Notes: generated by a model from the letters alone, not told the origin. 64,000 bases of DNA from Verrucomicrobiia bacterium (GCA_035765895.1 DASTWL010000039.1:109079-173078); one strand, 5' to 3'. Shown: positions 8,266 to 17,953, counted from the first letter of the stretch. Program-made: numbers and translations.

Positions 8266-9186
8266 CTAAGCCCGCGGATGAAATCGCCGGTGCACCTCGC
8301 GCAGGCGGTTTCCGCTAACGTGAGTGTAAATCTGCGTCGTGCTGATCGTGGCGTGCCCGAGCATTTCTTGAATCACACGCAAGTCCGCGCCGTGTTCGAG
8401 CAAATGCGTCGCGAAACTGTGCCGCAGCATGTGCGGCGTGACGTTGCGGGCCACGCCGGAGCGCCGGACGCGGTCCTTGATGCGCTTCCAGAGCGTAACG
8501 GCGGCGAAGGGTGAACCGCGCTGCGTAAGGAAGACATTGGCAGGCGAACGGGCCGTCACCAGCTTCGGCCGGCCGGCGGCCAAATAGCGATGCAACGCGG
8601 CCACGGCGGTTTGACCCACCGGCACCACGCGTTCCTTGTTCCCCTTGCCAATGACGCTGATGAAGCCGGCCTCCAGGTGCAATTGCTCCAGCCGCAAACC
8701 GCGCAACTCGGCCAGCCGCAGGCCTGACGCATACGCCAGTTCGAGCACCGCCTGATCGCACAACGTAGCCGGCGTCTCGGGCGATTCGGGCTGCAAAAGC
8801 CGGTTGATCTCGGCGTCCGTCAGCGCCTTGGGAAGCCGTTTCCAGCGGCGGGGGAGCGCAAGATTCTCGGCGGCATTCAACGGCAACAGCTTTTCGTTTT
8901 CGGCAAAGCGGTAAAACGCCCGGAGCGCCGCAATTTCCAGGTAAACGCTTTCACTGCTGAGGCGCTGCGTGGATTCCTTGGGTTCGCCGGCCAGCGGGCG
9001 CGCGCGCTCGTGTTGCAAAAACGCTGTGAGATGCTTCAACTCGACCTGACGCCAGTCCGTCAGCCCTTGCGTTTCCGCCCAGGCCACGAATTTGCCCAGC
9101 AACGCCGCGTAAGTGCGCTGCGTGTGCTCCGCCTGCCCGCGTTCATGGCGCAGATAAACCAGGAAATCTTCGACGAGAGCCTGCAC
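8266..9186 (-). CDS. Tyrosine recombinase of the XerC/XerD type
   Basis: The 306-aa protein has an N-terminal SAM-like core-binding domain (residues 1 to about 95, VEDFLVYLRHERGQAEHTQRTY) and a C-terminal catalytic domain. Active-site residues are visible in order: Arg in ASGLRLAELRGL, Lys in GKGNKERVVP, HMLRHSFATHL (HxxR), GHATISTTQIYTHV (His/Trp position and Tyr nucleophile). The length and complete catalytic set match the housekeeping Xer recombinases that resolve chromosome dimers at dif. Whether it is XerC or XerD cannot be told from this window, and there is no integrase-type neighbourhood or att site. Confidence 0.9.
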   Translation of the reverse strand: MQALVEDFLVYLRHERGQAEHTQRTYAALLGKFVAWAETQGLTDWRQVELKHLTAFLQHERARPLAGEPKESTQRLSSESVYLEIAALRAFYRFAENEKLLPLNAAENLALPRRWKRLPKALTDAEINRLLQPESPETPATLCDQAVLELAYASGLRLAELRGLRLEQLHLEAGFISVIGKGNKERVVPVGQTAVAALHRYLAAGRPKLVTARSPANVFLTQRGSPFAAVTLWKRIKDRVRRSGVARNVTPHMLRHSFATHLLEHGADLRVIQEMLGHATISTTQIYTHVSGNRLREVHRRFHPRA

Positions 9187-9356
9187 GGCAGGCAGCGTAA
9201 TCGGCCAGCCCGAAAAATCACGCCAATGGTGAGATTCCTCCGATTGGACTCGCCCACCGGTAAAGGCAATGTTCCCGCTGTCCGCGCGCAGCCGCCCGGG
9301 CCGACGTTCGCGGATTTGCCGTGGACGCCGACGCCTCCGCCTCGCACATTGCGCCC

Positions 9357-9854
9357 ATGTTTGAACTGAAGCCGCCAGACTTGGCGGACAAGACGGCCGC
9401 CTACGCCGCTATGGAAAAGCAACTGCGCGCCTTGCTGGCGGTTGAAAGGGACTTCATCGCCAATGCGGCCAACACGGCCGCGCTGTTGTGGCATTCGCTC
9501 CCCGACCTGAACTGGGCCGGCTTTTATCGTCTCGCCGGCAACGGACTGGTGCTGGGACCGTTTCAAGGCAAACCGGCCTGCGTGCGCATCGCACCCGGCA
9601 AGGGCGTATGCGGCACAGCCGCCGCCACCCGCCAAACCGTGCGCGTGCCGGACGTCAGCCAGTTCCCCGGCCACATTGCGTGCGATGCGGCTTCGCGTTC
9701 GGAAATTGTCGTGCCGCTGGTGAAAAACGGGCAGTTGCTCGGCGTGCTCGATCTGGACAGCCCAAAGCTCAACCGTTTCGACGCCGCGGATCAGGCGGGT
9801 TTGGAAACACTGGCGCAGGTGCTGGTGGGGGCTTCGAACTGGCAGCGCGAGTAA
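9357..9854 (+). CDS. msrC: Free methionine-(R)-sulfoxide reductase, GAF-domain (fRMsr)
   Basis: The 165-aa single GAF domain reduces free Met-R-sulfoxide through cysteine thiols. Diagnostic sequence includes LNWAGFYRL, LGPFQGKPACVRI, GKGVCGTAA, VPDVSQFPGHIACDAASRSE and the C-terminal GVLDLDSPKLNRF. All three Cys characteristic of the family (PAC, GVC, IAC) are present, so it should be an active enzyme and not merely a GAF sensor. The start gives MFELKPPDLADK; an in-frame upstream codon adds 12 residues without family similarity. It converges on purC with only ten bases between stop codons. Confidence 0.88.
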   Translation: MFELKPPDLADKTAAYAAMEKQLRALLAVERDFIANAANTAALLWHSLPDLNWAGFYRLAGNGLVLGPFQGKPACVRIAPGKGVCGTAAATRQTVRVPDVSQFPGHIACDAASRSEIVVPLVKNGQLLGVLDLDSPKLNRFDAADQAGLETLAQVLVGASNWQRE

Positions 9855-9864
9855 TGACGTCTCG

Positions 9865-10755
9865 TCACAGCTTTTTGCCGGTCAACCGCTCGTAGGCTTC
9901 GAAATATTTGGCCGCCGTCTTGGCGACCACCTCCGGCGGTAACACCGGTCCGGGCGGGGTTTTGTTCCAGTCCAATGTCTCCAGGTAGTCGCGGACAAAC
10001 TGCTTGTCAAAGCTCGGCTGGCTGCGGCCGGGCGTGTATTGGTCGGCGGGCCAGAAGCGCGAGGAATCCGGCGTCATGACTTCATCAATCAGAATCAACT
10101 TCCCGTCGCACACGCCAAATTCAAATTTCGTATCGGCGATGATGATGCCGCGTTCCCGCGCGTAATCACGACCCGCACGGTAAACCTTCAAACTCAGGTC
10201 GCGCGCCTGCACAGCCAGATCTGGCCCCACGATTTCCTGCGCGCGGGCAAACGAAATGTTCTCGTCGTGGCCTGCTTCAGCCTTGGTGGACGGGGTGAAA
10301 ATCGGCTCCGGCAGTTCGGCGGATTCGGTCAAGCCGGCGGGCAATTGGATGCCGCAAACCGTTTGCGACTTCTGATATTCCTTCCAGCCCGAGCCGCTGA
10401 GATAACCGCGCACGATGCATTCGATGGCCAGGGGTTTGGCCTTTTTTACGATCATGCACCGCCGGGCAAGCTGGGCGGCGAAGGGCTGTAAATTCGCGGG
10501 CAACGGATCGTCCGGCCCGGCCAGGAGGTGGTTCGGCACAAGCGCGGCGAACTTCGCGAACCAGAAGTGGGAAATCTGCGTCAGCACCTCGCCCTTGCGC
10601 GGGATGCCGTTGGGCATGATGACGTCGAACGCGGAGATGCGGTCGCTCGCAACGAGCAGGAAGGCGTGGCCGAGGTCAAAAATCTCGCGCACCTTGCCGC
10701 TTTTGAGCTTTTTGACGCCGGGCAAATCGAGTTGGAGCAACGGCTGAACACTCAT
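9865..10755 (-). CDS. purC: Phosphoribosylaminoimidazole-succinocarboxamide synthase
   Basis: The 296-aa protein is the purine-pathway enzyme that adds aspartate to CAIR using ATP. Signatures: [14 protein letters not shown] at the N-terminus, [68 protein letters not shown] and [17 protein letters not shown]. The length (about 300 aa) is that of the yeast-like PurC rather than the 237-aa E. coli form. The ATG used begins [17 protein letters not shown]; 79 codons upstream are open but unrelated. It stands alone here, with no other pur gene in the window. Confidence 0.95.
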   Translation of the reverse strand: MSVQPLLQLDLPGVKKLKSGKVREIFDLGHAFLLVASDRISAFDVIMPNGIPRKGEVLTQISHFWFAKFAALVPNHLLAGPDDPLPANLQPFAAQLARRCMIVKKAKPLAIECIVRGYLSGSGWKEYQKSQTVCGIQLPAGLTESAELPEPIFTPSTKAEAGHDENISFARAQEIVGPDLAVQARDLSLKVYRAGRDYARERGIIIADTKFEFGVCDGKLILIDEVMTPDSSRFWPADQYTPGRSQPSFDKQFVRDYLETLDWNKTPPGPVLPPEVVAKTAAKYFEAYERLTGKKL

Positions 10756-10882
10756 GGCGCTGGCCAAGATGGCGAGGGACGCCGAAAGTTCAAGGCAAAC
10801 GCGCCGGGGCCGGCCCGGCCGGAATCCTGCTAACGGTTTGCAATGAGCCCGCAGTCGAGTAACCTCTGCGGACCAAAACCAG

Positions 10883-11845
10883 ATGCGACAGTTTGCCACC
10901 ATTGCCCGGAACGCCTTCATGGAACTCATCCGGCAGCCCGTGTTCTTGCTGCTCATGACGGCGTCGGTGGCGTTTATTCTGTTTCTGGCCACACCCTACT
11001 ACTTTGCCTTTGGCGACGAGCCCAAACTGGTGAAGAACAGCACGCTGGCGGTGATGCTGCTGGCGGGGCTGTTCGGCGCGGTGGTGAGTGCTTCTGCCTC
11101 ATTGGCGCGTGAAATTCGCGCCGGCACCGCGCTCGCTGTGCTGGCCAAACCGGTCGGCCGGGCGCAGTTCATCTTCGCCAAATTCATCGGGGTGGCCGTC
11201 GCGCTGGCCCTGCTCGCCTACGTCAATCTGCTGGGCTGTCTGCTGGCGAGCCGGATGGCGTTTGACGCCTACGGCTCGACGGACCTGTTTGCGCTCGGCG
11301 TGTTTGCCATGGCACTGGTGACGGCTTACGCACTGGGCGGCTTCAGCAACTTCTTCCTGCGCCGGCCCTTTGTTTCCGACGCGGTGCTGGGCGTCATTCT
11401 GATGGCGACGCTGGCGTTCGTCGTGATCAACTTTTTCAACCAGCACGGCAAGGCGCAGGAATTCGCGCACGGCGTGGATTGGAATGTGGTGCCGGCGGGC
11501 ATCTTGATTTTGTTTGCCCTTTGGATTCTGGCCGCGCTGGCCATTGCCTGCTCGACCCGGCTGGACATGATTCCCACCCTGGCCATCTGCTCGGCCCTGT
11601 TTTTGCTGGGCCTGATGTCGGATTACCTGTTTGGCCGCGCCGCGGACAAGGGCCATTGGTGGGGCACGGTGCTTTACAGTGTGGTCCCGAATTGGCAACA
11701 GTTCTGGGTTGCCGACGCGTTGTCCACGGGCCGGAGCACGTTTCACTGGGGTTATGTGGCGAAGGCAGCGGGCTACATGGCCTGTTATGTCGGCGCGGCG
11801 CTGGCCGTCGCCACCGCCATGTTTGAGGACCGGGAACTAAGTTGA
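10883..11845 (+). CDS. ABC-2 type permease (first of two in the SPFH/P-ATPase cluster)
   Basis: The 320-aa membrane protein begins [20 protein letters not shown], an amphipathic lead, then a first helix [20 protein letters not shown]. About six further hydrophobic segments follow ([77 protein letters not shown] and a last helix near the end). The motif [21 protein letters not shown] is the usual cytosolic coupling helix of ABC-2 permeases. The C-terminal DALSTGRS is shared with the second permease of this cluster, suggesting that the two pair on the ATPase encoded downstream. It opens the plus-strand run; the SPFH gene starts 71 bases later. Confidence 0.75.
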   Translation: MRQFATIARNAFMELIRQPVFLLLMTASVAFILFLATPYYFAFGDEPKLVKNSTLAVMLLAGLFGAVVSASASLAREIRAGTALAVLAKPVGRAQFIFAKFIGVAVALALLAYVNLLGCLLASRMAFDAYGSTDLFALGVFAMALVTAYALGGFSNFFLRRPFVSDAVLGVILMATLAFVVINFFNQHGKAQEFAHGVDWNVVPAGILILFALWILAALAIACSTRLDMIPTLAICSALFLLGLMSDYLFGRAADKGHWWGTVLYSVVPNWQQFWVADALSTGRSTFHWGYVAKAAGYMACYVGAALAVATAMFEDRELS

Positions 11846-11916
11846 ATTTGAAGCCATAAATCGCGCGAAATTGAACCGGTTTGGTCGATTTCGTGTCTTT
11901 TGTGGTTGAAACCAAA

Positions 11917-13797
11917 ATGGAACGCAGCATTCAGAAAAACGGACTGGTGAACTGGCTGGCGCTGCTGGCCGGCGCCGTGACGACCTTTGCGCTGGCCCGA
12001 ACCGGTCACGCGCTGGCCGGTCTGTTGACCGCGGGCTTCATGGCCATTGGCGCGCTCATCGCCATCGTGAGCTGGTTCCAGATGCGGCTGGAGGAGCGCG
12101 AGAGGGCCGAAAAGCTGGAATTTGACGAGCTGGCCCGGACCAAGGGCGGGTCCAGCCTGTTTGAAACGCAGGACGCCGGCAATTTTCCCGCCCAACAATC
12201 GCGGGAACAGTTTGAAAAGTGGTTCGTGCCGGCGTTCACCATCATCATCTTCCTCCTGCAAGCCGGCGGCGCCTGGCTCGCGTGGAAGTGGCTCGCCCTG
12301 CCAACCACACTCACCGGACTCAAGCAGCCGATGGTGACGCTGTCGTTGCTGGCGTTGTTCGCGTTAATCCTGTTCCTGCTGGGCAAATTCTCGGCCACGA
12401 TTGCGCGGCTGGAAAACCACCGGCTGCTGCGCCCGGGCTCCAGCTACATGTTGCTCTGCGCCTATCTGGCCGCCGTCGGCGCGGGCGCGGTGGCCGGCGT
12501 GCAGGCCGGGGTGCCGAATCTCGATCTGGTGGTGGCGAAGGTGCTGGCCGTTCTGCTCGGCCTGACCGCCGTCGAGACGCTGCTCAATTTGATCCTCGAA
12601 ATCTACCGGCCGCGCGTGAAGGGCAAGCTCACCCGGCCGGTTTACGAAAGCCGCCTCGTGGGGTTGCTGGCCCATCCGGAGGACGTTTTCACAACCGCCG
12701 CCCACACGTTTGATTACCAGTTTGGTTTCAAGGTTTCCGACACGTGGATCTTCAAGTTCTTCGAGCGTGCCCTGGGCTGGTTGCTGATCCTGCAATTCGC
12801 CGTGCTGCTTCTGTCCACGTGCGTCGTGTTCGTCGATCCGGGCGAACGCGCCTTGCTGGAACGCTGGGGCAAGCCGGTGGCCGGCCGCAGCGAACTCATG
12901 CCTGGCCTGCATTTCAAGTGGCCCTACCCGATTGACCGTGCCTACCGCTACCGGACCGAACAGGTGCAGGTGTTCACCATCGGTTCGCAGCCGGACCCGA
13001 CCAAGACCAATTCACCGGTGATTTTGTGGAACTTGGCGCATTCCAAGGAGGAACTGCTGCTGGTCGGCAACAAGGACCGGGCTTCGGTGGACAGCGCCAA
13101 TCAGGCCGCCGGCAAAACCACTCCGCCGGTCAGCCTGCTGACGGTCAGCTTCCCGGTCCACTACGTCATCAGCGACCTCAAGGCCTGGGTTTATCATCAC
13201 AAGGATTCCGCGCAGTTGTTGCAGGACATCGCCACCCGGGAAGTTATCCGCTATCTGGCGGAGTCGGACATCACCGACGTGCTGGCGCGCAACCGGCTGG
13301 AATCCGCCGAGTTGCTCCGCCGGCGCATTCAGGCGGCCGTGGCCGCGGTCCAGCCGAGCCTCGGCGTCACCGTGAACTACATCGGCCTGCAGGACATTCA
13401 TCCACCGGTCACCGTCGCCTCCGAGTTTCAAAAGGTCGTCGGTGCCGCGCAGGAAAAGCAGGCGAAGATTCTTGCCGCGCAGGCCGAGGCGATCCGAACG
13501 AATGCCATCGCCGGAGCAGATGCGTTCAAGGCCATTGCCGAGGCGGAAGCCGACCGCCAGCGGGCCGAGGTGAACGTCGGTGCCCGCGCCGCCCTGTTCA
13601 CGAACCAGATTCCCGCCTACGAAGCCGCCCCGGCGGTTTACGCGCAGCGCGCCTATTTACAGACGTTCGCGAAGGCCACGGCCAACGCGCGGAAATACAT
13701 TCTGGTCACCACCAACACGCAGGACGTGATCGTGTTCGACTTGCAGGACAAAATCAGCCGCGACCTGCTCGACGTGACCGTCCCCACCAAAAAGTAA
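11917..13797 (+). CDS. SPFH/Band 7 protein, HflK-like, with a long polytopic N-terminus
   Basis: The 626-aa protein is an SPFH (stomatin/prohibitin/flotillin/HflKC) protein. The N-terminal 300 residues contain about six hydrophobic segments (for example WLALLAGAVTTFALA, IIFLLQAGGAWLAWKW, LLALFALILFLLGKF, ILQFAVLLLSTCVVF). The last leads directly into the SPFH entry FVDPGERALLERWGKPV and PGLHFKWPYPIDRAYRYR. The SPFH core is followed by a helical region rich in Ala, Glu and Arg (KQAKILAAQAEAIRTNAIAG). Typical HflK has one membrane anchor, so this polytopic form is unusual. The ATG at 11917 (MERSIQKNG) is preferred to a TTG 36 bases upstream. It is followed 15 bases later by a second SPFH gene. 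Confidence 0.85.
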   Translation: MERSIQKNGLVNWLALLAGAVTTFALARTGHALAGLLTAGFMAIGALIAIVSWFQMRLEERERAEKLEFDELARTKGGSSLFETQDAGNFPAQQSREQFEKWFVPAFTIIIFLLQAGGAWLAWKWLALPTTLTGLKQPMVTLSLLALFALILFLLGKFSATIARLENHRLLRPGSSYMLLCAYLAAVGAGAVAGVQAGVPNLDLVVAKVLAVLLGLTAVETLLNLILEIYRPRVKGKLTRPVYESRLVGLLAHPEDVFTTAAHTFDYQFGFKVSDTWIFKFFERALGWLLILQFAVLLLSTCVVFVDPGERALLERWGKPVAGRSELMPGLHFKWPYPIDRAYRYRTEQVQVFTIGSQPDPTKTNSPVILWNLAHSKEELLLVGNKDRASVDSANQAAGKTTPPVSLLTVSFPVHYVISDLKAWVYHHKDSAQLLQDIATREVIRYLAESDITDVLARNRLESAELLRRRIQAAVAAVQPSLGVTVNYIGLQDIHPPVTVASEFQKVVGAAQEKQAKILAAQAEAIRTNAIAGADAFKAIAEAEADRQRAEVNVGARAALFTNQIPAYEAAPAVYAQRAYLQTFAKATANARKYILVTTNTQDVIVFDLQDKISRDLLDVTVPTKK

Positions 13798-13812
13798 ATT
13801 GAATTCCCAGCT

Positions 13813-14718
13813 ATGAGTCGCAATCCCGTCAGCATCACCATCGGTGTTATTCTGCTCTTCGTCTTCATCGTGCTGCTCTTTGTCTTCCAGGTGCGGCAAT
13901 CGGAGGTCGCCATTGTGACGACCTTCGGCAAGCCCACTGGCGCACCGTGCCTGGCGGGACCGCACTTCCGCCTGCCCTGGCCGATCCAGAAGGTTTACAA
14001 GTTCGACCAGCGCGTGCAGTCCTACGAGAGCAAGGAGATCGAAGGCCTGACCAGCGACAGCATCAACCTGCTCGCCCAGGTTTACGTGGGCTGGCACATC
14101 ACCGATCCCGAGGCGTTCTTCCCCAAGTTCGGCGGCGACTCGACCGCCGAAGCGGAGCAAAAGGTGCTGGAAGGCATGGTGCGCAGCGCCACCGCCGGCG
14201 TCGTCGGCAATCATCCCTTCAGCGATTTTGTTTCGGCCAGCGGCGGGGCCAAATTCCCCCAGATCGAAAACGAAATCCTCGCGAAGCTGCAAAGCCAGCT
14301 CACCACCAACAGTTACGGCCTGACCGTGGACTTCCTGGGCCTCAAGAAAATCGGCCTGCCCGAAAGCGTCACGCAATCCGTCTTCGACCGCATGAAGCGC
14401 GAACGCGAAGTGCTCTCCAGCGATTATGAATCGAAGGGCACTGCCGAGGCGGAGAAGATCCGCTCCAAGGCGGACAGCGACGCGGCCAAGACCCTGGCCA
14501 ACGCCGAACGCGAGGCCCGCAGCATTCGCGCCGAGGGCGAAGCCTACGCCGCCCAGGTGCTGCCCACCTTCCAGAAGAATCCCGACCTCGCCGTTTTCCT
14601 GCTGCGCCTGGACGCCCTGGAACAATCCTTGAAGGAACGCTCCACGCTGATCTTTGACGCGAATACGCCGCCGTTCGACCTGTTCAACGGCGCCTCGACC
14701 AACCTCCTTAGCAAGTGA
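13813..14718 (+). CDS. SPFH/Band 7 protein, HflC-like
   Basis: The 301-aa protein has a single N-terminal anchor (SITIGVILLFVFIVLLFVFQ), then VRQSEVAIVTTFGKPTGAPC and PHFRLPWPIQKVYKFDQRVQ, the entry of a canonical SPFH domain. The helical segment after the core (MKREREVLSSDYESKGTAEA, then EKIRSKADSDAAKTLANAER) matches the HflC stomatin-type coiled coil. The E. coli homologue forms a cage around FtsH with HflK, but no ftsH or hflX is nearby here. The position between two longer SPFH genes, with only four bases to the next start, suggests that the three products form one hetero-oligomer. Confidence 0.88.
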   Translation: MSRNPVSITIGVILLFVFIVLLFVFQVRQSEVAIVTTFGKPTGAPCLAGPHFRLPWPIQKVYKFDQRVQSYESKEIEGLTSDSINLLAQVYVGWHITDPEAFFPKFGGDSTAEAEQKVLEGMVRSATAGVVGNHPFSDFVSASGGAKFPQIENEILAKLQSQLTTNSYGLTVDFLGLKKIGLPESVTQSVFDRMKREREVLSSDYESKGTAEAEKIRSKADSDAAKTLANAEREARSIRAEGEAYAAQVLPTFQKNPDLAVFLLRLDALEQSLKERSTLIFDANTPPFDLFNGASTNLLSK

Positions 14719-14722
14719 GCGC

Positions 14723-15886
14723 ATGAGCCAGGACCACGATCACCCGCACGATCATTCGCACGAGCCCGAGGGCGGCCACCCGCACGACCACGGGCACGCG
14801 CATGCGCGTCCAGCCACGCCCACGAGCCGGCCAGCCGAACCGGAAATGCCCCTCGACCCGGGTGCACAGGCCTTGTCCGAAGCGCTCAAGAGCAGCTTCG
14901 GCATCGTCAAGATTGTCATGGTCCTGCTGGTGGGCGTCTTCCTGGTCTCCGGGTTCTTCGTCGTGAACCCGCAGGAGCGCGCCATCATTCTCCGCTTTGG
15001 CCGGCCCGTGGGCGAAGGTCAGAAGGCGCTGCTCGGGCCTGGACTGCACTTCGCCTTTCCGTATCCGGTGGACGAAGTGGTCAAGGTGCCGTTCACCGAG
15101 ATCCAGCAGGTCACCTCCACCGTGGGCTGGTTCTTCGTCACACCCGAACAGGAACTCGCCGGCACCGAGCCGCCGCCGATGCCTTCGCTGAATCCCGCCG
15201 TGGATGGCTACGTGCTGACCGCAGATCAAAACATCATCCACTCCCGCGCGGTCCTGAATTATCGCATCGAGGACCCCATCACCTACGTGTTCAACTTTGC
15301 CGGCGCATCGAACGCCGTGCTCAACGCGTTGAACAACGCGCTCGTGCAGGCCGCTTCGGAGTTCAAGGTGGACGACATCCTTTCCCGCGACGTCTTTGGA
15401 TACAAGGACACCGTGCGCCGTCACACCGTTGAGCTGCTGGCCCGGCAAAAAGTCGGCGTGGTGGTCGAGCAGCTCGAGGTTTCCAGCCGGCCGCCGTTGT
15501 ATCTGAAGACGGATTTTGCCCGGGTGGCCGACGCCGCACAGAAGCGCGACGACCTGATCAGCGCGGCGCGCACCTACCAGAACCAGGTCATCAGCAAGGC
15601 CGACGCCGACGCCAGTTCGCTCACCAACACCGCGGAGTCCGACCGCACCTGGTATGTGGAAAGCCTGAAAGCCGAGGCCTCCCGGTTCAAAGACCTGCTG
15701 CCGCGCTACGAGGAAAACCCGCAACTGTTCGTGCAGGCCCGCCTCATGGAAACGCTGGGACGTGTGATGACAAACGTGCAGGACAAGATATACCTTTCCG
15801 AGGCCGCCAACGGCAAAACCCGCGAATTGCGCCTGCTGCTCAATCGCGAACCGCCGAAGATCAAGACCGAAAAGCCCTCGCCTTGA
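14723..15886 (+). CDS. SPFH/Band 7 protein, HflK-like, with a His/Asp-rich N-terminus
   Basis: In this 387-aa protein, residues 1-30 are a cytosolic His-Asp-Pro tract (MSQDHDHPHDHSHEPEGGHP and continuing HDHGHAHA) with a metal-binding look. A single transmembrane helix near residue 65 follows (IVMVLLVGVFLVSGFFVV). The SPFH domain begins NPQERAIILRFGRPVGEGQ and LGPGLHFAFPYPVDEVVKVP. A helical zone with QKRDDLISAARTYQNQVISK follows. ATG at 14723 was chosen because it creates the His-rich start and lies four bases after the preceding stop. The metal-rich tail fits the adjacent His-rich P1B ATPase. Direct metal binding is an inference. Confidence 0.87.
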   Translation: MSQDHDHPHDHSHEPEGGHPHDHGHAHARPATPTSRPAEPEMPLDPGAQALSEALKSSFGIVKIVMVLLVGVFLVSGFFVVNPQERAIILRFGRPVGEGQKALLGPGLHFAFPYPVDEVVKVPFTEIQQVTSTVGWFFVTPEQELAGTEPPPMPSLNPAVDGYVLTADQNIIHSRAVLNYRIEDPITYVFNFAGASNAVLNALNNALVQAASEFKVDDILSRDVFGYKDTVRRHTVELLARQKVGVVVEQLEVSSRPPLYLKTDFARVADAAQKRDDLISAARTYQNQVISKADADASSLTNTAESDRTWYVESLKAEASRFKDLLPRYEENPQLFVQARLMETLGRVMTNVQDKIYLSEAANGKTRELRLLLNREPPKIKTEKPSP

Positions 15887-15916
15887 GCGGGCGCCAGTGT
15901 TCAACGTTTTAACGCC

Positions 15917-17953
15917 ATGCAAGTCACATCGCTCCTCAGCCGGGAAGAGCACGGACATCATCACCATCACCATCATCACGATGGCGAAACGTGCGACGCC
16001 TGCGGCATCGAGCATTCGCACACGCAAATCCGCCTGCAACAGACGCTGATCGGCGTCGTGTTCGTGCTGAACGCCTTCATCGTGGACTGGCTGTTCGAGG
16101 GCGGCCACACCGTGGCCAGCGTCAGCGGCTTCATCGGCGCCATCATCCTGGGCCTGCCCATCATCATGACGGCGGTGAAAGACCTGCGGCTCGGGCTGCT
16201 CAGCATCAACGAACTCGTCGCCATTGCCGTGCTCGCGGCGTTTGCGAGCGGCGATTACAAGACCGCCGGCGTGGTGGCGTTCTTCATGTTGATGGGTGAA
16301 ATCATTGAAACCCGCACGGCGGAAGGGGCGCGGCTGTCCATCGAGTCGCTCATCAAAATCACGCCCACCAAGGCGCGCCGGCTCAAGAAAGACGGCTCCG
16401 AGGAGGAAGTTCCCGCCAGCGAACTGGCCGTGGGCGATCTCATCCGCATCCGGCCCGGCGACAACGTCGCGGCGGACGGCGTGATTGCGGCGGGCGAAGG
16501 CTCGTTCAATCAGGCGACCATCACCGGTGAATCACTGCCTGTGGACAAACGCCCGGGCGATCAGGTGTTCGCGGGCACGCAGAACCTGACCGGCGTCCTG
16601 GAAATCAAGGTCAGCCGCGCCGGCACCGACACCACCATCGGCCGGGTGCGGGAACTGATTCTCGCCGCGGAAAAAACCAAGCTCCCGATCATGAAGATCG
16701 TGGACCAATACATGGGCTTCTACACGCCGCTGGTGCTGGTCATCGGCGCGCTGGTGTGGGCCTTCACCCGCGATCTCGAACGCGTCATCGCCGTGCTCGT
16801 CGTGGCCTGCCCGTGCGCGTTCATCCTCGCCACGCCAACGGCGATGGTGGCTGCCCTGTCCGCCGCGGCGCGTCTGGGCATTCTCATCAAGAACGTCGCG
16901 GACATCGAAGCCGCCGCCAAAATCAATGCCTTCATTTTCGACAAGACCGGCACCCTCACCACCGGCCAGCTGGCCGTCAGCCGGCTCGCCCCCGTGGACG
17001 GCGTGCAGCCCGCGGAATTACTGCGACTGGCGGCCACCGCGGAAAAATACAGCAATCACCCGACGGCCAAGGCGCTGGCCAACATCGCCGCCGATGTCGG
17101 GCTGACGCTCGCCGAACCCAAGAACTTCGCCGAAACCGCCGGGCGCGGCATCAAGGCCGGCGTGGACACGGCCGCCATTCTCGTGGGGCGCGCGCAATGG
17201 CTGAAGGACAACGGCGTGACGGAGGATTTCCTCAAGTCCGTGGACGTCAACGAAACCGAGGGTTACAGCCTCATCTTCGTGGCCCGGGACGGGAAGTTCA
17301 TCGGCTGGGTCGGCATGCAGGACATGACGCGGGCCGAGGCGAAGGAATCGCTCGCCGGCCTGAAGGAAAGCGGCGTGCGCCGTGTGGCCATGATCTCTGG
17401 CGACCGCCAGCCGGTGGCCACGCGCGTCGCGGCGGAAATCGGCTGCGAAGAAGCCAAGGGCGATTGCCTGCCGCAGAACAAGGTCGAATTCGTGAAGGCA
17501 ATGAAGGCCAAGGGCTACAAGGTGGCCGTGGTCGGCGACGGCGTGAACGACGCGCCCGCGCTGGCCGCGGGCGACATCGGCATCGCGATGGGCGCCGCCG
17601 GCAGCGAAGTGGCCATCCACAGTGCAACGATTGCGCTCATGAACAACGATCTGCGCCGCCTGCCGTTCCTGGTGCAGCTCTCGCGCAGCACGCGGGCCGT
17701 CATCAACCAGAACTTCCTCTTCGGCATCTTCTTCATCGTTGCCGGCCTGACGCTGGCGGCGCTGGGCTACGTGGGACCGATTGTGGCCGCCATTCTCCAC
17801 AACACCGGTTCACTCATCGTCATTTTCAACAGCGCCCGCCTCGTGCGCAAAGGCGAGGAACTGGAGCATTACCATCCGCACACGGAAACGCCCGCGAGCA
17901 GCGGCGGTTCGCGCCCCGAAGCCACGGGACAATTGGAGCCGAAGGTGGCCTAA
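15917..17953 (+). CDS. Heavy-metal P1B-type ATPase with His-rich N-terminus
   Basis: The 678-aa metal efflux/uptake pump of the inner membrane has all P-type hallmarks: actuator ITGES, CPC at residues 298-300, phosphorylation motif DKTGTLT with Asp342, SNHPTA in the nucleotide domain, and GDGVNDAPAL. The N-terminus has no CxxC HMA domain; instead it carries eight consecutive His after EEHG, then CDACGIEHSHTQ. The final membrane region reads ILHNTGSLIVIFNSARLV, with His628-Asn629 where Zn pumps have DxG and Co pumps have HEGxT. The substrate therefore cannot be assigned with confidence; Zn, Cu and others are possible. It follows the His-rich SPFH gene by 30 bases, in the same operon. Confidence 0.92.
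   Translation: MQVTSLLSREEHGHHHHHHHHDGETCDACGIEHSHTQIRLQQTLIGVVFVLNAFIVDWLFEGGHTVASVSGFIGAIILGLPIIMTAVKDLRLGLLSINELVAIAVLAAFASGDYKTAGVVAFFMLMGEIIETRTAEGARLSIESLIKITPTKARRLKKDGSEEEVPASELAVGDLIRIRPGDNVAADGVIAAGEGSFNQATITGESLPVDKRPGDQVFAGTQNLTGVLEIKVSRAGTDTTIGRVRELILAAEKTKLPIMKIVDQYMGFYTPLVLVIGALVWAFTRDLERVIAVLVVACPCAFILATPTAMVAALSAAARLGILIKNVADIEAAAKINAFIFDKTGTLTTGQLAVSRLAPVDGVQPAELLRLAATAEKYSNHPTAKALANIAADVGLTLAEPKNFAETAGRGIKAGVDTAAILVGRAQWLKDNGVTEDFLKSVDVNETEGYSLIFVARDGKFIGWVGMQDMTRAEAKESLAGLKESGVRRVAMISGDRQPVATRVAAEIGCEEAKGDCLPQNKVEFVKAMKAKGYKVAVVGDGVNDAPALAAGDIGIAMGAAGSEVAIHSATIALMNNDLRRLPFLVQLSRSTRAVINQNFLFGIFFIVAGLTLAALGYVGPIVAAILHNTGSLIVIFNSARLVRKGEELEHYHPHTETPASSGGSRPEATGQLEPKVA

Noticed and set aside
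11917..15886. Standard HflKC protease-regulating genes
   Set aside because: There are three SPFH genes instead of two, no ftsH or hflX neighbour, and an unusual polytopic N-terminus; the HflKC function should not be transferred.
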